Part shown: positions 1 to 5,647 of the stretch, one piece after another
How the letters are laid out: every line of letters starts with the position of its first letter
How positions within the stretch are numbered: position 1 is the first letter of the stretch
Origin: Erysipelotrichia bacterium
GTDB taxonomy: Bacteria; Bacillota_I; Bacilli_A; Erysipelotrichales; Erysipelotrichaceae
DNA length: 16,684 nt
Direction of reading: 5' to 3'
Assembly (NCBI GenBank): GCA_009916335.1
Contig: SAAR01000035.1
Span: 1 to 16,684 of the forward strand
Notes under the pieces: model-generated
Told to the model about the DNA's origin: nothing
The model's input: only the letters and a program-made list of their open reading frames with translations
The model's database searches: none
Program-made: the position numbers and the translations under genes

Positions 1-742
1 ATCACAGCTAATTGTTCAAGGGCTGGGGGGTCGTGATAATTTTGATGAGTTTGATTGCTGTATTACACGAATTAGGACACAAATTATTAATACAGCCGAA
101 GTTAATGAAGGATTATTAAAACAATCTGGGGCAGCAGCGGTAGTTGTTACAGGTAATAGTGTACAAATCATCTTTGGGCCAAAGGCGTCTACGATTAAAA
201 CAAACCTAGATAATTATTTAAGCAACGTACCTATTGAGTATGACTATTATGAACAAGATGCTGATGTTGAGGAAACAGAACAAACTAAAAAGGTCACCTT
301 ACAGATGATGGTAGAAGGAGAGTGTTTACCAATTGAACAGGCACATGATGAAATTTTCTCACAGAAACTATTGGGAGATGGAATTATGATTAAACCCGAT
401 AATGGATTAATTAGTGCGCCATGTGATGCGTTCGTGACAATGGTATATCCAAGTAAACATGCTATTGGACTAAGGCTAGATAATGGTTGTGAGCTACTAA
501 TACATTTTGGAATTGATACTGTGAGGTTAAATGGGGAAGGATTTGAACTGCTTGTTAAAAGTAAGCAACGCATTAAGTGTAATGATTTATTGTGGCAAGC
601 TGATTTAAACTATATTAAGACACATGCAATTAGTGAAAATCTACTTATTGTGGTCACATCAAAGGATGAGTATAGCTTGAAAAAAACTTATGGTAGGCTA
701 GAGAGAAAATTAGCAATGTTGGAGATAGATAAGGGAAGTTAA
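1..742 (+). CDS. Glucose-family PTS transporter, 3' end (EIIB-EIIA)
   Basis: Partial gene, open at the left edge; the first full codon starts at base 2. The visible part has a PTS EIIB domain with a CITRIR motif, whose phospho-cysteine codon is at 59-61, followed by a short acidic linker and an EIIA domain of the Crr/IIA-Glc type. EIIA shows GDGIMI, the HAIG histidine (458-460) and the IHFGIDTV motif with the phosphoryl-accepting histidine (503-505). An EIIB directly before EIIA implies the C-B-A order of glucose or N-acetylglucosamine transporters, with the membrane EIIC domain outside the window, rather than the B-C-A order of beta-glucoside permeases. EIIA would receive phosphate from HPr and pass it to EIIB and then to the sugar. 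The next gene, a transcriptional antiterminator, starts 2 bases after the stop, so the two are probably co-transcribed. The sugar cannot be read from this part. Confidence 0.93.
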   Translation, partial: SQLIVQGLGGRDNFDEFDCCITRIRTQIINTAEVNEGLLKQSGAAAVVVTGNSVQIIFGPKASTIKTNLDNYLSNVPIEYDYYEQDADVEETEQTKKVTLQMMVEGECLPIEQAHDEIFSQKLLGDGIMIKPDNGLISAPCDAFVTMVYPSKHAIGLRLDNGCELLIHFGIDTVRLNGEGFELLVKSKQRIKCNDLLWQADLNYIKTHAISENLLIVVTSKDEYSLKKTYGRLERKLAMLEIDKGS

Positions 743-744
743 AT

Positions 745-1578
745 ATGTATAAAATTTTGAAAATATTGAATCATAATGCAATTTTAGTCAGTGATGAAAA
801 AGAAGAGTTGATCGTAATGCATAAGGGAATAGGTTTTTCAAAAAAAGTAGATGATATGGTTGATATACCTATGCAGGCAAAGAAATATTTGATGCAAAAA
901 AGTTATAGTAAAAAAAATAAAGGTAATGAAATTATCGATTACATAGATCCTATTTACTTGGAAATTGCATCAGAGATATTAAAAAAAACAAGTGAAAAAT
1001 TTGATGAGGTTGATGATAGTATTTTGTTGCCTCTAGCAGATCACTTGTATTTTGTAATTAAACGCATGAACGATAATATCGCACCAGAAAATCCTTTTTT
1101 TCGTGACATTAAACTGCTATTTCCCGAGGAGTTTGAAGTGGCTTTGCAAGCCAAAGCAATTATTTATGAATATACAAGAAAAGAGATTAATTTAGATGAA
1201 GTAGGGTTTATAACTTTGCATATTCATTCTGCGGTATCTTCTAATCAACTTTTAGAGACGATGGATGCAACACGCGTCATTCATGATTCTATTGAGAAGT
1301 TACAAAAGGATTTAAAAATTAAAATTGATGTGGAATCTATTTCATATGCTAGGTTAATGAATCATATTAAGTTTTTAATTGTTCGCCTAAATAAAGACGA
1401 AGAATTGGCAATTGACATTAGTGAATTTACGCAAGAAAAGTTTCCTTTTGCATATGAACAAGCAACTCATATGTGCACTGCATTAGCCGAGGTTTTAAAT
1501 AAAGAGTTACCATACACAGAAATTGGTTACTTGGCGTTACACCTAGAAAGAATTTTATCTAGTATTGATTTTAGTTAG
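745..1578 (+). CDS. BglG/LicT/GlcT-family transcriptional antiterminator
   Basis: 277 aa, the usual length for the family. Residues 1-55 form the CAT RNA-binding domain, with the characteristic N-x-N-A-I-L and GKGIGF-like (HKGIGFSKK) segments. Two PTS regulation domains (PRD) follow. PRD1 carries H100 (PLADH) and H159 (ITLHIH); PRD2 carries H207 (LMNHIKF) and H266 (ALHLERI), matching the four conserved phosphorylatable histidines. Family members bind a hairpin (RAT) in mRNA leaders, prevent an overlapping terminator from forming, and are switched by PTS-dependent phosphorylation. The gene lies just behind a glucose-type PTS gene, so it most likely regulates that transporter. A RAT-like element at 4311-4343 in this window is a second possible target. 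Residues 112-124 (NPFFRDIKLLFP) resemble GlcT more than LicT, but I do not assign a symbol. Confidence 0.93.
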   Translation: MYKILKILNHNAILVSDEKEELIVMHKGIGFSKKVDDMVDIPMQAKKYLMQKSYSKKNKGNEIIDYIDPIYLEIASEILKKTSEKFDEVDDSILLPLADHLYFVIKRMNDNIAPENPFFRDIKLLFPEEFEVALQAKAIIYEYTRKEINLDEVGFITLHIHSAVSSNQLLETMDATRVIHDSIEKLQKDLKIKIDVESISYARLMNHIKFLIVRLNKDEELAIDISEFTQEKFPFAYEQATHMCTALAEVLNKELPYTEIGYLALHLERILSSIDFS

Positions 1579-1604
1579 TAAAAGTTAATGATATGTTTTT
1601 TCAC

Positions 1605-1769
1605 TTAATGATTATCAAAATAGAACTGAAAAATGTGTCTTAGATTACTTAGATTTTGACTAACTGATTTTGTTACTTCGTGGATAATGGAAGAAATAAT
1701 TGCAATAACAGCTTTTCTATCCAATTTGTCTAAACAAGGGGTGTATAATTCAATAAACATATTTGTCAT
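1605..1769 (-). pseudogene. Possible coding remnant, 54 codons, unknown
   Basis: On the minus strand an ATG at 1767-1769 opens 54 codons ending in TAA at 1605-1607. The frame stays open upstream for about 20 more codons, to a TAA near 1837. The conceptual protein is amphipathic and protein-like (for example LDRKAVIAIISSIIHE), with no repeats and no low-complexity bias. No good ribosome binding site precedes the ATG. It could be the C-terminal piece of a lost gene, for example from a mobile element, or simply chance. I do not recognise a family. Confidence 0.25.
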
Positions 1770-1786
1770 TTTATGAATGATTACTT

Positions 1787-1845
1787 CTTTTTGTGATAAG
1801 GGTGAAGTTTCTTTATTATCGCCACTGTACTCTTATCACAAAAAG
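1787..1845. repeat. Perfect 14-bp inverted repeat upstream of regulator
   Basis: CTTTTTGTGATAAG at 1787-1800 is repeated as its exact reverse complement, CTTATCACAAAAAG, at 1832-1845, with a 31-base spacer. The right arm ends 9 bases before the -35 box of the response-regulator promoter, so it may be a pair of operator half sites. There is no T-run placed to make it a simple terminator for either strand. Confidence 0.7.
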
Positions 1846-1854
1846 TCAAATATA

Positions 1855-1883
1855 TTGTATGCAAAATTTTAGCGTGATATAAT
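1855..1883 (+). promoter_or_regulatory. Sigma-A-type promoter of LytTR regulator
   Basis: TTGTAT at 1855-1860 and a perfect TATAAT at 1878-1883 are separated by 17 bases. The start would be near 1890, followed by AGGGGGG (1897-1903) five bases before the ATG at 1909. Confidence 0.75.
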
Positions 1884-1908
1884 CGTAAAGCATGCTAGGG
1901 GGGATGCT

Positions 1909-2597
1909 ATGGTGATCAATATTGGGATTTGCGATGATGAATCGCATTACTTAGAAAAAATGGAAAAACTAATTGCAGATTATTTTAAAAGAAGTGATAA
2001 TCAGTGCTTTATTACAAAATATAAAGATGGAGAAGAGCTTTTAAACAAAAGAGCTAAGTTAGATATTTTATTTTTAGATATTGAAATGAAAAAAATGAGT
2101 GGGATAGAGATTAAAAATAAGTTGGAGATGTATTGTGATAATTGCAAAATTATATTTGTGTCAAATTATGATAATAGAATGAAGGAGGCATTTGGGAAAA
2201 ATGTAATCGCATTTATAAGTAAAAGCAAGATAGATGCTATCATTTATTATTTGGCATGCATCGAAAGAGAATTAAAGGAACACAAAATTATAAAATTTGG
2301 AAATTATCAAGTTGATATTTTTGATGTAATCTATATCAAAGCAGAAGGTTCCTATGTTAATATTATTACCAAATTTGAAAAATATATATGTTGTATTTAT
2401 CTGTCTGATGTATTGGCAAAACTGCCAATTTCCTCTTTTTTAAAAGGCATAGATCATATATTGTCAATTTGCGTTATCTAAGAAATGTGGATAAAAAGGG
2501 ATTGCTTTTAAATAATGGAATAAAAATACCTATCTCAAGAAACAGTCAGAAAAAGGTATTAGAAAAATATTTTGAATATATAAGGAACACAAATTAA
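1909..2597 (+). pseudogene. LytTR-family response regulator, frameshifted
   Basis: The first frame gives a 190-aa product ending at 2481. Residues 1-115 are a receiver domain with the acidic pair D9-D10, the phospho-acceptor D57 (ILFLDIEM), S85 and K105. A LytTR DNA-binding domain follows from about residue 120 but stops midway. In another frame, from 2448, the text continues as HRSYIVNLRYLRNV, then ISRNSQKKVLEKY, ending at TAA 2595-2597, which is exactly the second half of a LytTR domain. One extra T in the run at 2436-2441 (six Ts) would join the halves as FFKRHRSYIVN and give about 229 aa, the normal length. The cut product keeps the receiver but lacks most of the DNA-binding domain. No histidine kinase lies nearby. 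The lesion may be real decay, slippage or a sequencing error in the homopolymer. Confidence 0.88.
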
Positions 2598-2694
2598 GCA
2601 CCTCGGTGTGCATTATGTGCAGGCGTTCGTATTTACATTTTTAATAGAAAATGGTGAAGTATAAGTTAAAATGAATAATTAAAAAAGTAAGGGC

Positions 2695-2745
2695 GATTAT
2701 ATTTATTAAACGAATATATGTTAAATTTGTTTAATAAATATAATC
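2695..2745. repeat. Perfect 17-bp inverted repeat, 17-base loop
   Basis: GATTATATTTATTAAAC (2695-2711) and GTTTAATAAATATAATC (2729-2745) are exact reverse complements around a 17-base AT-rich loop. It lies behind the broken regulator and about 230 bases before the next gene. It lacks a flanking T-run and GC content, so it is not a typical terminator. It could be a protein-binding palindrome or a relic of an element end. Confidence 0.75.
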
Positions 2746-2901
2746 AATGGAAGATTTTTAAACGTCAATAGTATAATAGAATATCATAATAGTATATTTT
2801 ATTGATAATCCTATAAGTACGGTGGATAGTATCGATTTTGATAAGTATGAATAAATATTATGAGTGACGCTCGTGCCTTTTTGTACCACTTATAGCATTT
2901 T

Positions 2902-2931
2902 TTGACAACTCACAAAATATAACTTTACATT
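2902..2931 (+). promoter_or_regulatory. Possible promoter for small membrane-protein genes
   Basis: A perfect -35 box TTGACA (2902-2907) is followed 18 bases later by a weak -10 box TACATT (2926-2931). The -10 box overlaps the left arm of the 9-bp inverted repeat. An alternative -10, TATAAA at 2945-2950, would need a different -35. Confidence 0.4.
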
Positions 2932-2968
2932 CTATTTTTTTCTCTATAAAATTGACTTGTAGAATGTA
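2926..2968. repeat. 9-bp inverted repeat over promoter and leader
   Basis: TACATTCTA (2926-2934) and TAGAATGTA (2960-2968) are exact reverse complements with a 25-base spacer. One arm covers the proposed -10 box and the other abuts the ribosome binding site of the gene at 2978, a position suited to an operator or to masking of translation. Confidence 0.5.
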
Positions 2969-2977
2969 GGAAAGATT

Positions 2978-3304
2978 ATGTATATGTTATTGTTAAATAA
3001 TCACTCTTTTATAGAAGAAAAGTTTAAAAGAACCATTACGAATAAATGGTTTTGGTGTGCATTCGCGTTAGTGCTACTAATTGGTTTATTGGCGATAAAC
3101 AGTATTAGTCCATATCTTTATTCATTAGCTATTCTATTGGTCTCGCTAATTATAGGGTTCCTATTTCCAAAATCAATGAGCAATATAAATGAAACCATTT
3201 CAGCATTTTTAGTAATGCTTATGCTTATGATTTTGTCAATGTTAGCAAATATAAAGTGGACATTAGTTCCTATCATAATACTACTTATCATTATTTTATA
3301 TTGA
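2978..3304 (+). CDS. Small hydrophobic membrane protein, unknown
   Basis: 108 aa, not recognised. A short charged N-terminus (EEKFKRTITNK, about residues 13-23) is followed by roughly four hydrophobic segments at about 25-42, 46-65, 73-91 and 93-108; the last ends at the stop. AGGAAAG lies shortly before the ATG; a second in-frame ATG two codons later is possible. It opens a three-gene row of small proteins with spacings of 29 and 3 bases, behind a broken response regulator. It may be a membrane part of a peptide-immunity or transport module, but nothing in the sequence proves this. It could also be the remainder of a larger protein. Confidence 0.6.
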   Translation: MYMLLLNNHSFIEEKFKRTITNKWFWCAFALVLLIGLLAINSISPYLYSLAILLVSLIIGFLFPKSMSNINETISAFLVMLMLMILSMLANIKWTLVPIIILLIIILY

Positions 3305-3333
3305 ATAATAAAAAAAGAATTTGAGGTGAGAAA

Positions 3334-3591
3334 ATGAAACAGTTAAAATATGCTGGATATGCGTCATTAATTTGGATCGTGCTTTTTTTATTTGATTATA
3401 TATATCACCTTTTCCAAATTGAGAAAAGTGGAGTTGTTACTACTTTAATGGGGTTAAAAATCACGACTGAAATGACAATTAGTGAATTAAATACACAATT
3501 TTCATTAACAATACAAGCTTTACTTATATACATTATTTTTATAGCAATATGTGTTGCTCTCTTTACTGTCGCTAGGAAGAAGAAAGGATGA
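3334..3591 (+). CDS. Small two-helix membrane protein, unknown
   Basis: 85 aa, not recognised. It has two transmembrane helices (about residues 9-28 and 60-79) joined by a polar loop with several threonines, and a basic C-terminal tail (RKKKG), which suggests the tail is cytoplasmic. A good ribosome binding site (GAGGTGAG) precedes the ATG. The next reading frame starts 3 bases after its stop, so the two are probably translated from one message. Confidence 0.65.
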   Translation: MKQLKYAGYASLIWIVLFLFDYIYHLFQIEKSGVVTTLMGLKITTEMTISELNTQFSLTIQALLIYIIFIAICVALFTVARKKKG

Positions 3592-3594
3592 GAT

Positions 3595-3774
3595 ATGGGG
3601 AATGAGACTATCATAATACTGTTTATATATGTGGTATCCATCCCCGTTGTTGTTGCAGTTCATGAATTTATTCATTGTATTTTTGCGATTTTATTCAAAA
3701 GAAATCCGAACACAATAGTGTCTAAATACCTCACATTTTCTATATGTTATAAGTTCGTGGGGAAAACTCTATAG
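3595..3774 (+). pseudogene. Short HExxH zinc-peptidase-like protein, probably truncated
   Basis: 59 aa, too short for most gene callers. A hydrophobic segment (residues 5-22) leads directly into H23-E24-F25-I26-H27, the HExxH zinc-binding motif, inside VVVAVHEFIH. This arrangement matches membrane-embedded putative zinc peptidases such as DUF3267, which are usually much longer (about 150-200 aa, from memory). Here the frame ends in TAG at 3772 without the third zinc ligand or further helices. AAAGGATGAG precedes the ATG, so it is probably translated or was so recently. I read it as the start of a decayed peptidase gene. A genuine mini-protein is less likely. Confidence 0.5.
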
Positions 3775-3819
3775 CTTGCTATGAGGATGAAAGTCATTAA
3801 CACAAAGGACACAAAGTTC

Positions 3820-4173
3820 ATGAGTAATAAAAAAAATATTTATTGATTATACAGGAGAAGAAGATTTTGTAGTTCCATTTTTAATTAATATAGATGGAAA
3901 TGGATCTATAAAAACTCATGTGGGAACCCTGTCTAATCACAATGCTAGAGTACATAAAATGTCTAAGCTTCAACGTGAGCAGTTGTATAAGCAATTGGTC
4001 ATTCTCGTTGACAATAAAAACATGGGGGAAGTCACAGGAAAATAGATTTTAGGGGCAAAATTCAATAGAAAGGTACATTTTTTAATTAGCCTTTATGAGA
4101 AGTTCAAGGGCATGATAGAGATTTAAAAAAGATGCTCCAAAGATATGAAGTGCTAGATGAACAAGTCAAATAG
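3820..4173 (+). pseudogene. Decayed gene fragments, unknown family
   Basis: Several protein-like stretches follow one another on the plus strand, broken by lesions. ATG at 3820 reads MSNKK and then runs out of frame after eight As (3829-3836). With seven As it would continue as IFIDYTGEEDFVVPFLINID for 74 aa to TAG at 4043-4045. The same frame after that stop reads ILGAKFNRKVHFLISLYEKF, and a neighbouring frame then gives HDRDLKKMLQRYEVLDEQVK, ending at TAG 4171-4173. Joined, these would make about 115 residues of ordinary composition. I do not recognise the family. Two frameshifts and one stop would be needed, so it is either dead or not one gene. Confidence 0.35.
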
Positions 4174-4260
4174 CGAGGTATAGGCATCATCAGATATGGT
4201 ATGGAAATAGAAATACTCTATTTACATTTGAGAGTATACCACTATATAAAATCAAAATGA

Positions 4261-4290
4261 TTGACAATAGGCTAATGAAAGTGCTATCAT
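4261..4290 (+). promoter_or_regulatory. Strong promoter of EIIAB operon
   Basis: Perfect -35 TTGACA (4261-4266), an 18-base spacer and -10 TATCAT (4285-4290). Transcription would begin near 4297, just before the RAT element. Confidence 0.85.
4275..4290 (+). promoter_or_regulatory. cre site (CcpA operator) over the -10 box
   Basis: ATGAAAGTGCTATCAT matches the Gram-positive cre consensus WTGNAANCGNWNNCAW at every fixed position except the central C, which is T. It covers the spacer and the -10 box, a position at which CcpA binding would repress. This predicts catabolite repression of the PTS operon. Confidence 0.65.
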
Positions 4291-4310
4291 GAAAATGTAA
4301 ATTGAATAGA

Positions 4311-4343
4311 GGTAGTGTGTAACTGTTAAGCAGGCATTAACTA
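4311..4343 (+). promoter_or_regulatory. RAT-type ribonucleic antiterminator
   Basis: The leader reads GTGTAACTG, four to five bases, then GCAGGCATTAAC, which closely resembles RAT elements bound by BglG/SacY/LicT/GlcT proteins (G-TTACTG ... GCAGGC-). Pairing of TAGT (4313-4316) with ACTA (4340-4343) and of CTG (4323-4325) with CAG (4331-4333) gives the expected two short stems with internal loops. It overlaps the 5' arm of the downstream terminator, as such elements do. The obvious reader is the antiterminator encoded at 745-1578, though another may exist elsewhere in the genome. Confidence 0.8.
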
Positions 4344-4419
4344 TTTTATTGAGTAGAGATACGATTTTGTATCTTTTTGGACTATTCCATACTTACTAAA
4401 ATAAGATGCCTGCTTTTTT
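4328..4419 (+). terminator. Leader terminator overlapping RAT
   Basis: AAGCAGGCAT (4328-4337) pairs perfectly with ATGCCTGCTT (4406-4415), followed by a T-run to 4419. The 68-base loop contains a second hairpin, AGATAC/GTATCT (4357-4362 with 4369-4374), itself followed by Ts. Either can end transcription unless the RAT is held by its protein. Confidence 0.8.
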
Positions 4420-4486
4420 GGTTTATCTACTTATTTATCTATTCAACATTTGCGTAGGACATTTAAAAAGAAAAGGAGGAATTTTA

Positions 4487-5647
4487 ATGGTAGGAATTGT
4501 TCTTGCGAGTCATGGCGAATTCGCAAATGGGATTCTACAATCGGGTGCTATGATTTTTGGTGAACAAAAAAATGTAAAAGCAATCACATTAGCACCTAGT
4601 GAAGGGCCTGAAAGTCTCAAGGCAAAAATGGAGGCGGCTGTCTCTACATTTGAAGATCAAGAAAATGTGCTATTCTTGGTTGATTTGTGGGGAGGTACAC
4701 CCTTTAATCAGTCAAATATGCTAATTGAAGGACATGAAGATAGATGGGCCATTGTAACAGGGTTGAATTTACCTATGTTGATTGAGGCATATGCATCTCG
4801 TATGTCTATGAATTCAGCTCATGAGATTGCGACACATGTAGCAAAGGTTGCTAAAGAAGGGGTTAAAACAAAGCCAGAATCACTAGAACCTAAAGAGGAA
4901 AAAGCTAAGGGAGCGAATGCAAACACAAGATTTACTGGTGGGATCCCTGAGGGAACTGTGTTAGGAGCTGGAAAAATTAAATATGTATTAGCACGTATTG
5001 ATACTCGTTTATTACATGGACAGGTGGCAACAACTTGGACAAAAACAACACAACCAGATCGTATCATCGTTGTGTCGGATGCTGTAGCGAAAGATACATT
5101 GCGAAAAAACATGATGGAGGAAGCAGCTCCACCAGGGGTAAAAGCAAATGTTATACCAATTGATAAAATGATTCAAGTGGCTAAAGATCCACGTTTTGGT
5201 GCGACAAAAGCAATGTTGTTGTTTGAAACACCACAAGATGCACTACAAGCAATTGAAGGTGGAGTTGAGATTAAAGAGTTAAATCTTGGGTCAATAGCGC
5301 ATTCATTAGGAAAAGTGGTCGTGAACAAAGCCATCGCTATGGATGGTGAAGATGTGAAGGCAATTGAAGCACTAATGAATAAAGGAATTAAATTTGATGT
5401 TCGAAAAGTTCCTGCTGGAGTGGTGGCAGTGGCAAACAAGTATCATAAACCATGTATTTGCATTAGTGGGGCATTGGGGTTACAATATAAAAAGCTTTAT
5501 CAGCTAGGCTTTATTGGTATTTATAGCGTTGCTGATCGAGCGATGAGTTTTTCACAGGCACTAGAAGGAGCAAAAGAAAAATTAGAAGCTGCAACGTATA
5601 GCATTGTGAAAACAATTATGTATTTTATCAATAAGGAGGACTTATGA
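4487..5647 (+). CDS. PTS mannose-family EIIAB fused to glycerate-kinase C-terminus
   Basis: 386 aa from the ATG at 4487, chosen because AAGGAGGA (4473-4480) lies six bases before it; the in-frame ATG at 4406 sits inside the terminator. Residues 1-125 are a mannose-type EIIA, with phospho-histidine H9 (LASHGEF) and DLWGGTPFN. Residues 126-160 are a charged linker. Residues 163-309 are EIIB, with phospho-histidine H177 (RIDTRLLHGQ), running to FDVRKVPA. A normal EIIB ends about 17 residues later. Here it continues as GVVAVANKYHKPCICISGAL and GFIGIYSVAD, then a helical tail, which matches the last 75 or so residues of GlxK/GarK-type glycerate kinases. The join is near nucleotide 5405-5425. No EIIC or EIID gene follows, so sugar transport by this locus alone is unlikely. 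EIIAB phosphorylation may persist. A deletion joining two genes is the simplest origin. Confidence 0.88.
   Translation: MVGIVLASHGEFANGILQSGAMIFGEQKNVKAITLAPSEGPESLKAKMEAAVSTFEDQENVLFLVDLWGGTPFNQSNMLIEGHEDRWAIVTGLNLPMLIEAYASRMSMNSAHEIATHVAKVAKEGVKTKPESLEPKEEKAKGANANTRFTGGIPEGTVLGAGKIKYVLARIDTRLLHGQVATTWTKTTQPDRIIVVSDAVAKDTLRKNMMEEAAPPGVKANVIPIDKMIQVAKDPRFGATKAMLLFETPQDALQAIEGGVEIKELNLGSIAHSLGKVVVNKAIAMDGEDVKAIEALMNKGIKFDVRKVPAGVVAVANKYHKPCICISGALGLQYKKLYQLGFIGIYSVADRAMSFSQALEGAKEKLEAATYSIVKTIMYFINKEDL

Larger units (their letters stand above)
1579..1908. other. Intergenic, possible minus-strand coding remnant and regulator promoter
   Basis: 330 bases without a confident gene. No convincing terminator follows the antiterminator gene. 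The minus strand is open for about 75 codons, with a possible 54-aa reading frame (1605-1769). The right half carries a 14-bp inverted repeat and the promoter of the response regulator. Confidence 0.6.
2598..2977. other. AT-rich intergenic region with inverted repeats
   Basis: 380 bases without a supported gene. It begins with a weak GC-rich hairpin (GCACC/GGTGTGC near 2599), then holds a perfect 17-bp inverted repeat, a TTGACA box and a 9-bp inverted repeat just before the next gene. Short open frames on both strands show no recognisable protein. Confidence 0.5.

Noticed and set aside
247..573. 108-codon minus-strand frame over the EIIA domain
   Set aside because: The plus strand encodes an unmistakable EIIA domain with both active-site histidines.
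2599..2625. Terminator after the broken LytTR gene
   Set aside because: A GCACC/GGTGTGC hairpin is possible, but no T-run follows.
2820..2895. Small minus-strand frame starting near 2895
   Set aside because: About 40 codons with a GTG start, no ribosome site, and hydrophobic text expected from AT-rich DNA.
4406..4486. Upstream start of the EIIAB gene at 4406
   Set aside because: This ATG is part of the terminator's 3' arm and has no ribosome binding site; the next in-frame ATG (4487) has an ideal AAGGAGGA and matches the EIIA family start.
4819..5439. Minus-strand open frames inside the EIIAB gene
   Set aside because: They are shadows of a well-supported plus-strand gene, cysteine- and proline-rich without family features.
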